5,028 nucleotides of DNA from Desulfatitalea sp. (lineage in GTDB: Bacteria > Desulfobacterota > Desulfobacteria > Desulfobacterales > Desulfosarcinaceae), in contig JABDRH010000387.1 of NCBI GenBank assembly GCA_013041835.1, positions 1 through 5,028 on the forward strand. Reading direction: 5' to 3'. Position numbers and translations under genes: made by a program. Positions 1 to 5,028 of this stretch are shown here, piece after piece; position 1 is the first letter of the stretch; every line of letters starts with the position of its first letter. The notes beneath the pieces are model-generated. The model was not told the origin of the DNA. It did no database searches and saw only the letters and a program-made list of their open reading frames with translations.

Positions 1-876
1 ATAGAAGATATCCCCCGGAAAAGCTTCCCGACCGGGCGGCCGCCGGAGCAGAAGGGAAACCTGGCGATAGGCGACGGCCTGTTTGGAAAGGTCGTCATAG
101 ATGATCAGCGCATGCTGCCCCTTATCACGGAAGTACTCACCCATAGCGCATCCTGCATAGGGTGCGATGAACTGCAAGGTGGCCGGGTCGCTGGCACAGG
201 CCGATACGATGGTGGTATACGCCATGGCACCATGTTTTTCCAATATGGCGTGAACCTGGGCCACGGTGGACTTTTTCTGGCCGCAAGCCACATATATACA
301 ATAAATATCAGTATTTTTCTGAGCAATGATGGCGTCGATGGCACAGGCAGTTTTTCCGATCTGGCGATCGCCGATGATCAGCTCGCGTTGACCGCGCCCC
401 ACCGGCGTCATCGCGTCAACAGCCTTCAGACCGGTGTAGCATGGTTCATGCACGCTCTTGCGAGCGATAACACCGGGAGCCACCATCTCCACACGACGGG
501 TTTCTTTGGCGTCGATGGGGCCTTTTCCGTCAATGGGAGCACCCATGGCGTCCACCACGCGGCCGAGAACGGCTTCACCCACCGGCACTTCGGCGATTTT
601 TCCGGTCCGCTTTACAATATCGCCCTCTTTTATATGGATATCTTCACCCATGATGGCGATACCCACATTGTCCTCTTCAAGGTTGAGCACCAAACCGAGA
701 ATCTGGCCGGGAAATTCCACTAACTCGAGAGCCATGGCCTTTTCGAGCCCGTAGACGCGGGCAATACCGTCGCCGACCGACAGAACGACTCCGGTTTCAC
801 TCAGTTCGACCTTCTTGTCATAATCGGTAATCTGCTCCTTGATAATCTGACTGATTTCTTCGGCTCTAAGTTCCAT
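1..876 (-). CDS. atpA: ATP synthase F1 subunit alpha, partial (C-terminal part beyond window)
   Basis: Alpha subunit of the F1 head, which alternates with beta in the cytoplasmic hexamer and carries the non-catalytic nucleotide sites. The frame is open from the ATG at 876 to the window edge, giving 292 codons of a protein usually just over 500 residues. It starts [12 protein letters not shown]. Residues about 25-95 form the N-terminal beta-barrel domain. The nucleotide-binding domain then follows: KSVHEP at 140-145, the P-loop GDRQIGKT at 169-176 (Gln172 as expected for a non-catalytic site), [13 protein letters not shown] at 239-251, Walker B ALIIYDD at 256-262, and [12 protein letters not shown] near the edge. 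The arginine finger and C-terminal helical domain lie outside. The ATG overlaps the atpH stop by one base (TAATG). An AAGGGGTG element at 894-887, 10 bases upstream, is a plausible ribosome binding site. Identity is close to certain; the rest of the operon (gamma, beta, epsilon) is expected below position 1. Confidence 0.98.
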   Translation of the reverse strand, partial: MELRAEEISQIIKEQITDYDKKVELSETGVVLSVGDGIARVYGLEKAMALELVEFPGQILGLVLNLEEDNVGIAIMGEDIHIKEGDIVKRTGKIAEVPVGEAVLGRVVDAMGAPIDGKGPIDAKETRRVEMVAPGVIARKSVHEPCYTGLKAVDAMTPVGRGQRELIIGDRQIGKTACAIDAIIAQKNTDIYCIYVACGQKKSTVAQVHAILEKHGAMAYTTIVSACASDPATLQFIAPYAGCAMGEYFRDKGQHALIIYDDLSKQAVAYRQVSLLLRRPPGREAFPGDIFY

Positions 877-894
877 TATGCACGCTCACCCCTT
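874..894 (-). promoter_or_regulatory. atpA start region: TAATG overlap with atpH
   Basis: The atpH TAA (878-876) and atpA ATG (876-874) share one base. AAGGGGTG at 894-887, with a 10-base spacer, is the likely ribosome binding site. This is the third TAATG junction in a row in this operon. Confidence 0.7.
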
Positions 895-1427
895 TTTAAA
901 GATTCCCTCATATTGAGTAATTGTGTTTTTATGCTTCCATCCAAAACGAGGTCGCCAATGCGCGTGACGATACCCCCGATCAGTGACGGATCTTGCTCAA
1001 CCGCCAGCACCACTTGCTTGCCAGTCCGTTGAGAAAGGGCCGAACGGATCTTCTCAATGGTCTCAGCCGTCAGTTCACCGGCCGACACCAGGCTGGCGCG
1101 CGCAACCCCGTTGAGTTCATCGGCCAGCATTTGATAAAAATCATTGATACTGCCCAGAAACCCAATTCGTCCTTTTTCAAAAAGCAACTGCAAGAAAGCG
1201 GACATGACCTTTGACAGGTTCAATTTTTCAATCACCCGTTCGAGTACCTGTTTTCGGTCGGTATATTTGTAAAGTGGGTTGATCAGGGTGTCGGCCAGCT
1301 GCTTTTGCGCGGCCATCAGTTGAGCCACACCATCCAACTCGCTGCGGTAAAGATCGGTCTGGGTATCTTCTTTGCCGATCATCAGAAGTGCCTTGGCATA
1401 ACGCCGTGCAATAGCCAGATTCTTCAT
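876..1427 (-). CDS. atpH: ATP synthase F1 subunit delta (OSCP family)
   Basis: Delta subunit, which sits on top of the F1 head and ties it to the peripheral b/b' stalk so that the alpha-beta hexamer does not turn with the rotor. At 183 residues it has the usual family length. The N-terminal helical domain opens with [10 protein letters not shown] (residues 6-15), the standard start motif of the family. The C-terminal domain carries the conserved stretch [22 protein letters not shown] (about 148-169). No membrane segment is seen, as expected for a soluble F1 subunit. The ATG overlaps the atpF stop as TAATG, with an AAGGTGG-like element a few bases upstream. The stop overlaps the atpA start in the same way, so translation is probably coupled on both sides. 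Complete, with no sign of frameshift or truncation. Confidence 0.97.
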   Translation of the reverse strand: MKNLAIARRYAKALLMIGKEDTQTDLYRSELDGVAQLMAAQKQLADTLINPLYKYTDRKQVLERVIEKLNLSKVMSAFLQLLFEKGRIGFLGSINDFYQMLADELNGVARASLVSAGELTAETIEKIRSALSQRTGKQVVLAVEQDPSLIGGIVTRIGDLVLDGSIKTQLLNMRESLKRGERA

Positions 1428-1441
1428 TATGCCACCACCTT
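1425..1441 (-). promoter_or_regulatory. atpH start region: TAATG overlap with atpF
   Basis: The atpF TAA (1429-1427) and atpH ATG (1427-1425) share one base. An AAGGTGGT element at 1441-1434 lies 6 bases before the ATG. It is a weaker match to the anti-Shine-Dalgarno sequence than those of atpX and atpF, so restart after atpF termination probably contributes. Confidence 0.7.
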
Positions 1442-2035
1442 CCCTAAATAATCGTCCACCAGGCGATTCTGGTCATCGGGGGAAATACGATGGACGATAA
1501 GCTGTTCCGCTTTGGCCAGCGCTCGTTCAACCACGTGTTCCTGCAACAATAGCTTGGCCTGCTTGAATTCATGCTCGATATTGTTTTGCGCCTGCTCTTT
1601 GAGCTTGTCGGCGGTCTCTTCAGCTTCCTTCAAGATGCGCGCCTTTGCGTCCTGGCCTTGGCGGATATACTCATTGACGATTTGCTCCGCTTCGGCTTCA
1701 AGGCGACCCAGTTGTTCGTTGTATTGGGTCAGCTGCTTTTCGGCTTCGGCCTTACGCGCCTCCAGCGCTTCAAGTTCCTGACTGATCCCTTTGATACGGC
1801 TGTTCAGAGCCTGGGAAGCCGGCTTGCGCAACAAAAGAAAGAGTCCAATGGCCAGGACGGCAAAATTCAAGACCCTAAACCAATCCGTCTTTTGCCAATG
1901 GACCTCGCCGTGCCCACCCTCTGCGCCACTGGCCCATGCCGGTGTCCAAGCCGTTGCCAACATAACCGCGACCACCAAAACAAAAACAACGCACCCTGTT
2001 TTTCTTTTTCTAATGCAACCCATCTGGAACTTCAT
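1427..2035 (-). CDS. atpF: ATP synthase Fo subunit b, with N-terminal signal-like extension
   Basis: Peripheral-stalk b subunit, which would pair with the b' product of the gene just upstream to hold F1 still against the a subunit. The protein has 202 residues, longer than the roughly 156 of the E. coli protein. The extra length is N-terminal: a basic start (RKRK at 9-12), a hydrophobic run at about 15-29, and a signal-peptidase-like AWA/S site at 33-36. A short Gly/His-rich linker follows (GAEGGHGEVHW). The normal b-type membrane anchor is at about 53-69 (FRVLNFAVLAIGLFLLL), then RKPAS and a long charged coiled coil (about 75-185) rich in Glu, Lys, Ala and Gln. The start at 2035 is supported by GGAGG at 2048-2044, 8-9 bases upstream, and by the TAATG overlap with atpX. 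A cleavable signal on b is inferred from sequence; it could instead remain as a second membrane helix. Confidence 0.95.
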   Translation of the reverse strand: MKFQMGCIRKRKTGCVVFVLVVAVMLATAWTPAWASGAEGGHGEVHWQKTDWFRVLNFAVLAIGLFLLLRKPASQALNSRIKGISQELEALEARKAEAEKQLTQYNEQLGRLEAEAEQIVNEYIRQGQDAKARILKEAEETADKLKEQAQNNIEHEFKQAKLLLQEHVVERALAKAEQLIVHRISPDDQNRLVDDYLGKVVA

Positions 2036-2048
2036 TAAGCCGCCCTCC
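2033..2048 (-). promoter_or_regulatory. atpF ribosome binding site and TAATG overlap with atpX
   Basis: GGGGAGGG (2050-2043), with its GGAGG core at 2048-2044, lies inside the last codons of atpX, 8 bases before the atpF ATG at 2035-2033. The atpX stop TAA (2037-2035) shares its last base with that ATG. This fixes the atpF start at 2035 rather than the in-frame Met5, and suggests that ribosomes ending on atpX restart on atpF. Confidence 0.85.
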
Positions 2049-2463
2049 CCAATATTTTCTGCGTGATGGCATCGGCAAAGGCATCCACTTCCTTTTCCAG
2101 CTCTTTACGAACTGCGGCCGTCTCATTGGTGATCTTGGCCTTGATTTTGGCCAGATCTTCCTTGGCTTGGTCATTGATCCGGGTAACCACGGTATTTTCT
2201 TCCTCCATGGCGGCCTGCATCAAAGCCTCTTTTTCTTTTTGTCCTTTGGCCCGTGCCTCACGGATACCGGCAATGAAAGCCTGGTTCTTCTCTTCGGCCT
2301 GAGCATCGCAAGCCGAGGCACTCTTTTCGAGTCCCTGTAATTTTTCTTTACGTTCTGTGAGGATTTTTCGGATTGGTTTGTATAAAACCATGTTGAGGAC
2401 AAAAATCAAAACGAGGAAATTGGCAATCTGAATTGCCAAGATCGGCAAACTTATACTTACCAT
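2035..2463 (-). CDS. atpX: ATP synthase Fo subunit b' (second b-type stalk subunit)
   Basis: Second peripheral-stalk subunit of the b/b' type (also named atpF2 or b'). It has 142 residues: a single N-terminal membrane helix at about 5-27 (LPILAIQIANFLVLIFVLNMVLY), the KPIRKILTERKEKL motif at 29-42 that typically follows the anchor, then a charged coiled coil to the C-terminus. There is no signal-like extension, unlike the neighbouring b subunit. Paired b' and b genes are known from photosynthetic bacteria, cyanobacteria and many Desulfobacterota, where the stalk is thought to be a heterodimer. The ATG at 2463 is preceded by GGAGG at 2475-2471 with 7-base spacing, the best ribosome binding site of the four atp genes here. 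This gene is first in the operon, 125 bp after the bactofilin. Its TAA stop overlaps the atpF ATG by one base. Confidence 0.94.
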   Translation of the reverse strand: MVSISLPILAIQIANFLVLIFVLNMVLYKPIRKILTERKEKLQGLEKSASACDAQAEEKNQAFIAGIREARAKGQKEKEALMQAAMEEENTVVTRINDQAKEDLAKIKAKITNETAAVRKELEKEVDAFADAITQKILGRAA

Positions 2464-2470
2464 AGGGGCG

Positions 2471-2475
2471 CCTCC
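2471..2475 (-). promoter_or_regulatory. atpX ribosome binding site
   Basis: GGAGG, 7 bases upstream of the ATG at 2463, near the optimum for a Shine-Dalgarno sequence. It is the only strong ribosome binding site in the 125-bp gap and supports the start chosen for atpX. Confidence 0.85.
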
Positions 2476-2527
2476 AAACCCAATGTTAACGGTATACCAC
2501 TCTGAAATAACTACGTATTCGTATAGA

Positions 2528-2550
2528 CCACCTTGAATTTAACAAGGAGG
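2528..2550. repeat. Imperfect palindrome over the predicted atp transcription start
   Basis: On the plus strand CCACCTTG (2528-2535) and CAAGGAGG (2543-2550) are inverted copies with one mismatched pair, separated by an AT-only 7-base centre. Relative to a start near 2545 it spans about -5 to +18, a position typical of repressor operators. The same symmetry could fold in RNA made by readthrough from the bactofilin, but a transcript starting at 2545 would lose part of the 5' arm. No regulator is identified; the operator role is inferred. Confidence 0.4.
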
Positions 2551-2551
2551 C

Positions 2552-2581
2552 TGTATAGCATTCGTTTGCGCGACATGTCAA
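2552..2581 (-). promoter_or_regulatory. Candidate sigma70-type promoter of the atp operon
   Basis: A perfect -35 hexamer TTGACA (2581-2576) is followed after 18 bases by TATACA (2557-2552), a 4/6 match to the -10 consensus, preceded by TG one base upstream (2560-2559) as in extended -10 promoters. The -35 begins 8 bases past the bactofilin stop codon. The predicted start of transcription is near 2545, giving a leader of about 80 bases before atpX. The call rests on sequence match and position only. Confidence 0.6.
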
Positions 2582-2588
2582 AGGTTTT

Positions 2589-3029
2589 TTAAATTTTTTG
2601 CGCTGGTTCGTCGGCGACGGCGGACGCTTTGACCACATTTTTGGCCGGCCTCACATTCGGTGGAGGATCCTCGTCCATTTTACAGTTACCGTTAAACTGA
2701 ACGCCCGAGTCGATGGCCACGGTCCGCGCCGCAATGTCGCCATTCACCTGGGCCGGCGCATAGATCTCGATCCGGTGCGCCGCATCCACCCGGCCGTCGA
2801 TCTTACCCCGTATAATCGCCACACCCACTTGCACGTCCGCTGCGAGCACCGCTGTTTCGCCAATGATGGCAGTCCCCTCCTTGCTCATCAACTTGCCACG
2901 AATCTGGCCGTCCACGCGTATGGTCTCGGTGAAGGTCAAGGTGCCTTCGATCACCGTATCCTTCCCTAATAAGGTCGTAATGGTGGTGGAATCACTGGGT
3001 GGTGAAGCCTTTTTTTCCTTTTTCAACAT
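2589..3029 (-). CDS. Bactofilin family cytoskeletal protein
   Basis: Bactofilins (formerly DUF583) form a short right-handed beta-helix that polymerises without nucleotide into filaments, often bound to the inner membrane and linked to cell shape or local wall synthesis. This protein has 146 residues, normal for the family. A short basic, Ser/Pro-rich N-terminus (about 1-17) precedes the core at about 18-118. The core starts TLLGKDTVIEGTLTF and shows repeated short strands with regular Gly and hydrophobic spacing, including IRVDGQIRGKL, IIRGKIDGRVDA and AQVNGDIAARTVAI. The C-terminal tail (about 119-146) is Pro/Ala/Val-rich and probably disordered. There is no membrane helix. The ATG follows AGGAGG by 4 bases. 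The gene lies 47 bp after rodA with no visible terminator between, so co-transcription with mrdA-rodA and a role in elongation are plausible but inferred. The family is clear; the subtype (BacA, BacM and others) is not assigned. Confidence 0.93.
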   Translation of the reverse strand: MLKKEKKASPPSDSTTITTLLGKDTVIEGTLTFTETIRVDGQIRGKLMSKEGTAIIGETAVLAADVQVGVAIIRGKIDGRVDAAHRIEIYAPAQVNGDIAARTVAIDSGVQFNGNCKMDEDPPPNVRPAKNVVKASAVADEPAQKI

Positions 3030-3033
3030 GGTG

Positions 3034-3039
3034 CCTCCT
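3034..3039 (-). promoter_or_regulatory. Bactofilin ribosome binding site
   Basis: AGGAGG, 4 bases before the ATG at 3029. The match is strong but the spacing slightly short. It supports this start; the rest of the 47-bp gap to rodA shows no clear promoter or terminator. Confidence 0.75.
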
Positions 3040-3076
3040 GATCCCCGCTAAACAGGGTGGTGAAAGTTGAAATACC

Positions 3077-4186
3077 TCACTTTTCAAACATGAATCGACG
3101 CATGCTCACGTTCAGCAGCAACCCGGCGCCGGCCATCATGGTAATGACCGACGATCCGCCATAGCTCACAAAAGGAAGGGTCACGCCCACCACAGGCATG
3201 AGCCCCATGACCATGCCGATGTTAATGAACACTTGCCAGGCGATCATTGTGGTAACGCCAACAGCCATGATGGTCCCGAACGGATCCCTGCTATGGTGGG
3301 CGATTTGCAATCCCCTGATAATCAAAAGAAAGAAAACCATCAACACAAAAACGGCGCCTACCAACCCCCACTCCTCAGCCAATACTGAAAAAATAAAATC
3401 GGTATGTTGCTCAGGAAGAAAATCGAGAGAATTCTGCGTGCCTTTCAAAAATCCTTTGCCGGTAAGCATCCCTGAACCGATGGCAATCTTAGATTGAATA
3501 ATATGATATCCAGCCCCTAGCGGATCCCGGTCCGGATTGAGAAAGGTTAAGATCCGCTGTTTTTGATAGCCCTTGAGCAACGACCAGACAAGGGGCACCG
3601 CCAAGGCACCGCTGCCAATCAAGCCGATCAGCGTACGCCGTTCGATTTTGACATACAACGTCATGGCTCCGGCAATCAGGGCCAGCACTAAAGCTGTTCC
3701 CAAGTCGGGCTGACGCACAATCAGAAGAAACGGTATGACGGTGATCAATGCCGGCGTCAAAAGCTCCCTCAACTGCAAGCCATCCGTTCTGACGATGCGG
3801 GCGTAATACCTGGCCAGCATGATAATTACCGCCAGTTTGATTATTTCTGAAGGCTGAATCGACACAGCTCCCAAATCCAACCAGCGTTTGGACCCACCCA
3901 CGATTTTGCCCACCACAAGCACCAATACCAGGAGACCTGTGCAGAGTGCATAAAATAGATGTCCAAATTGCTCGTAACTTTTATAGTTGAATGAAAAAGC
4001 CGCCACCATAAAGGCAGCCCCTATTCCATACCAAGCCATCTGCTTGGCAAATAGACCCGTTTGGTGGTCCCCGATTCCGGCATTGACAGCGCTATAGAGC
4101 GCAACCAGACCGATGCCGGCCGCCATCATGATCAGGGAGAGCATCCACCAATCAAAGTATTCCACCAATCGTCGATCGATCATCAT
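3077..4186 (-). CDS. rodA: Peptidoglycan glycosyltransferase RodA (SEDS family)
   Basis: Integral membrane enzyme that polymerises lipid II into glycan strands during cell elongation, working with the PBP2 encoded just upstream. At 369 residues it matches the E. coli protein in length and shows about ten hydrophobic membrane segments. SEDS landmarks are all present: GSKRWLDLGAVSIQPSE (98-114), RQPDLGTAL (158-166), the extracellular-loop motif LPEQHTDFIF (257-266) with Asp263 aligning with the catalytic Asp262 of E. coli RodA, and LPFVSYGGSS (337-346). The short form and QHTDFIF loop favour RodA over FtsW, as does the adjacent mrdA. Translation can start at either of two consecutive ATGs (4186 or 4183). 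The nearest purine-rich element, AAAGGGG at 4206-4200, is 13 bases from the first ATG, farther than ideal, so the exact start is less certain than the identity. The stop is TGA. Confidence 0.97.
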   Translation of the reverse strand: MMIDRRLVEYFDWWMLSLIMMAAGIGLVALYSAVNAGIGDHQTGLFAKQMAWYGIGAAFMVAAFSFNYKSYEQFGHLFYALCTGLLVLVLVVGKIVGGSKRWLDLGAVSIQPSEIIKLAVIIMLARYYARIVRTDGLQLRELLTPALITVIPFLLIVRQPDLGTALVLALIAGAMTLYVKIERRTLIGLIGSGALAVPLVWSLLKGYQKQRILTFLNPDRDPLGAGYHIIQSKIAIGSGMLTGKGFLKGTQNSLDFLPEQHTDFIFSVLAEEWGLVGAVFVLMVFFLLIIRGLQIAHHSRDPFGTIMAVGVTTMIAWQVFINIGMVMGLMPVVGVTLPFVSYGGSSVITMMAGAGLLLNVSMRRFMFEK

Positions 4187-4198
4187 TTCGGGTTTGTT

Positions 4199-4228
4199 AC
4201 CCCTTTGGGTTCGCTACGGTTTTCACCG
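4199..4228 (-). other. mrdA-rodA spacer with two small hairpins
   Basis: The 48-bp spacer holds two short inverted repeats on the transcribed strand. CGGT-GAAA-ACCG (4228-4217) is a 4-bp stem closed by a GNRA-type loop. ACCC-AAAG-GGGT (4210-4199) includes the only purine-rich ribosome binding candidate for rodA. Neither is followed by a U-tract, so they are not intrinsic terminators. Stems of 4 bp can arise by chance. Confidence 0.25.
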
Positions 4229-4234
4229 GCAAAC

Positions 4235-5028
4235 CTATTCACGCGATTCTCCGAGCATCTCGGCCGGTCCTTCCGGCATGGCCCCCAACCGAGTCGCCAA
4301 CGCCTTGTCGACCGCCTTGGTCATGTGATCTTCGGGCAAGCCCAGGTAGGTCCGAATCACTTCGCGGGCCACCGGTGCTGCGGCCGAAGAGCCGTGTTCA
4401 CCATGCTCAATGATCACGGCCACGGCGATTTCAGGGGATTCGGATGGTGCGTACGCCACGAACCAGGCATGGTCTTTGGGGGCTTCGCGTTGCGCTTCGC
4501 CGTTTTCCTCGTTTTCTCGGGCACGTCCGACAACTTGTGCGGTGCCTGTTTTTCCGGAAAATTCCACCCCGCTGAAACGAGATTGAAATGCCGTTCCTTT
4601 TGGTGAGTTGACCACCTCCCAAAGCCCTTGATGCACTTGAGCCAGTGTTTCCGGTTGTATCGTAAGCCGATTCGCCACCTTGCCGCCCCCGCTAAATGTT
4701 ATCCGCCCATCCACTGTCTGGACAGATTCAATCAGATAGGGGCAATATAAAATACCGCCATTGCCCACGGCCGCAGCCAGCACGGCCATTTGTATCGGCG
4801 TCACCAGGTTGTACCCCTGGCCAATGGCGATATTCAGCGTTTCACCCCCCTGCCAGGGTTCGTTGAAGCGTTTGCGTTTCCAATGGGTCGTTGGGATTAA
4901 CCCATGGGATTCTTGATCGAGATTGAGTTGGGTCGGCGCACCTAATCCCATGGCCCGAGCGTAATTCGCCAATCGGTCCACCCCCAAGGATTCCCCCACT
5001 TGATAGAAGAATACATCACAAGACTGTG
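4235..5028 (-). CDS. mrdA: Penicillin-binding protein 2, elongation transpeptidase, partial (N-terminal part beyond window)
   Basis: C-terminal 263 residues of the class B PBP that cross-links peptidoglycan in the periplasm during side-wall elongation, as partner of RodA. The frame is open to the window edge, so the start, membrane anchor, pedestal domain and catalytic SxxK serine lie outside. Visible transpeptidase landmarks are QSCDVFFYQVGESLGVDRL at the edge, whose SCD (5023-5015) is the PBP2 version of the SxN motif; GQGYNLVTPIQMA; and the third motif KTGTAQ, with KTGT at 4552-4541. A charged insert (RARENEENGEAQREAPKDH) separates KTGT from the AWFVAYAP strand. The C-terminus ends in a short Glu-rich tail after VAREVIRTYLG. 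The stop is TAG, 48 bp before rodA, the usual mrdA-rodA order. The SCD motif, the KTGT context and the rodA neighbour together favour PBP2 over FtsI. Confidence 0.95.
   Translation of the reverse strand, partial: QSCDVFFYQVGESLGVDRLANYARAMGLGAPTQLNLDQESHGLIPTTHWKRKRFNEPWQGGETLNIAIGQGYNLVTPIQMAVLAAAVGNGGILYCPYLIESVQTVDGRITFSGGGKVANRLTIQPETLAQVHQGLWEVVNSPKGTAFQSRFSGVEFSGKTGTAQVVGRARENEENGEAQREAPKDHAWFVAYAPSESPEIAVAVIIEHGEHGSSAAAPVAREVIRTYLGLPEDHMTKAVDKALATRLGAMPEGPAEMLGESRE

Noticed and set aside
112..723. A 203-codon open frame on the plus strand opposite atpA
   Set aside because: It is fully antisense to a conserved atpA coding region, has low-complexity His/Gly/Ser-rich composition, no recognisable domain, and no convincing ribosome binding site. 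It is best explained as a shadow of atpA codon use.
1571..2038. A 155-codon open frame on the plus strand opposite atpF
   Set aside because: It is a mirror of the atpF coiled-coil coding region; its Leu/Phe-rich start is the complement of Lys/Glu-rich codons rather than a real membrane protein.
2491..2525. Second and third TATAC copies as additional -10 elements
   Set aside because: No acceptable -35 hexamer lies 16-18 bases upstream of either copy, so only the TTGACA/TATACA pair is called.
2581..2600. A/T-rich end of the bactofilin gene as a possible intrinsic terminator
   Set aside because: The transcribed strand reads A-rich with only a short T run, and no GC-rich stem precedes a U-tract.
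3030..3076. CCC/GGG inverted repeat in the rodA-bactofilin gap as a terminator
   Set aside because: The stem is only about 3 bp with a long loop and is followed by the bactofilin ribosome binding site, not a U-tract.
4061..4606. A 181-codon open frame on the plus strand across the mrdA-rodA junction
   Set aside because: It lies antisense to clearly conserved mrdA and rodA coding sequence and matches no family I recognise.

Overview
The window is a compact housekeeping region. Every gene lies on the minus strand, so transcription runs from high to low coordinates. In that order it holds the 3' part of mrdA (penicillin-binding protein 2), a complete rodA (SEDS glycan polymerase), a bactofilin, and the first four genes of an F1Fo ATP synthase operon: b' (atpX), b (atpF), delta (atpH) and the first 292 codons of alpha (atpA). 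There are no RNA genes, mobile elements, CRISPR arrays or long empty stretches. The largest gap is 125 bp, between the bactofilin and atpX.

The likely source is an anaerobic Gram-negative bacterium of the Desulfobacterota (former Deltaproteobacteria). This is inferred from three things: paired b' and b stalk subunits; an ATP synthase operon that begins at b' with no a or c subunit genes ahead of it; and protein wording in AtpA and AtpF that fits that group. The species cannot be named from the sequence alone.

Layout: positions 5028-4235 are mrdA (5' end outside the window). After 48 bp, 4186-3077 is rodA. After 47 bp, 3029-2589 is the bactofilin. These three sit close enough to be one transcript for cell-wall elongation and cell shape: PBP2 is the transpeptidase and RodA its glycosyltransferase partner, while bactofilins are cytoskeletal polymers often tied to wall synthesis. 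The gap at 2588-2464 has no clear terminator. It does contain a credible sigma70-type promoter, an imperfect palindrome over the predicted start of transcription, and a strong ribosome binding site for atpX. From 2463 down, atpX, atpF, atpH and atpA are joined by three identical TAATG stop/start overlaps, which suggests translational coupling of the stalk and F1 subunits.

I found no undescribed system. The points worth a second look are the junction between wall-synthesis and ATP synthase genes, the palindrome-rich promoter region, a signal-peptide-like N-terminus on AtpF but not on AtpX, the repeated TAATG junctions, and a poorly exposed rodA ribosome binding site.
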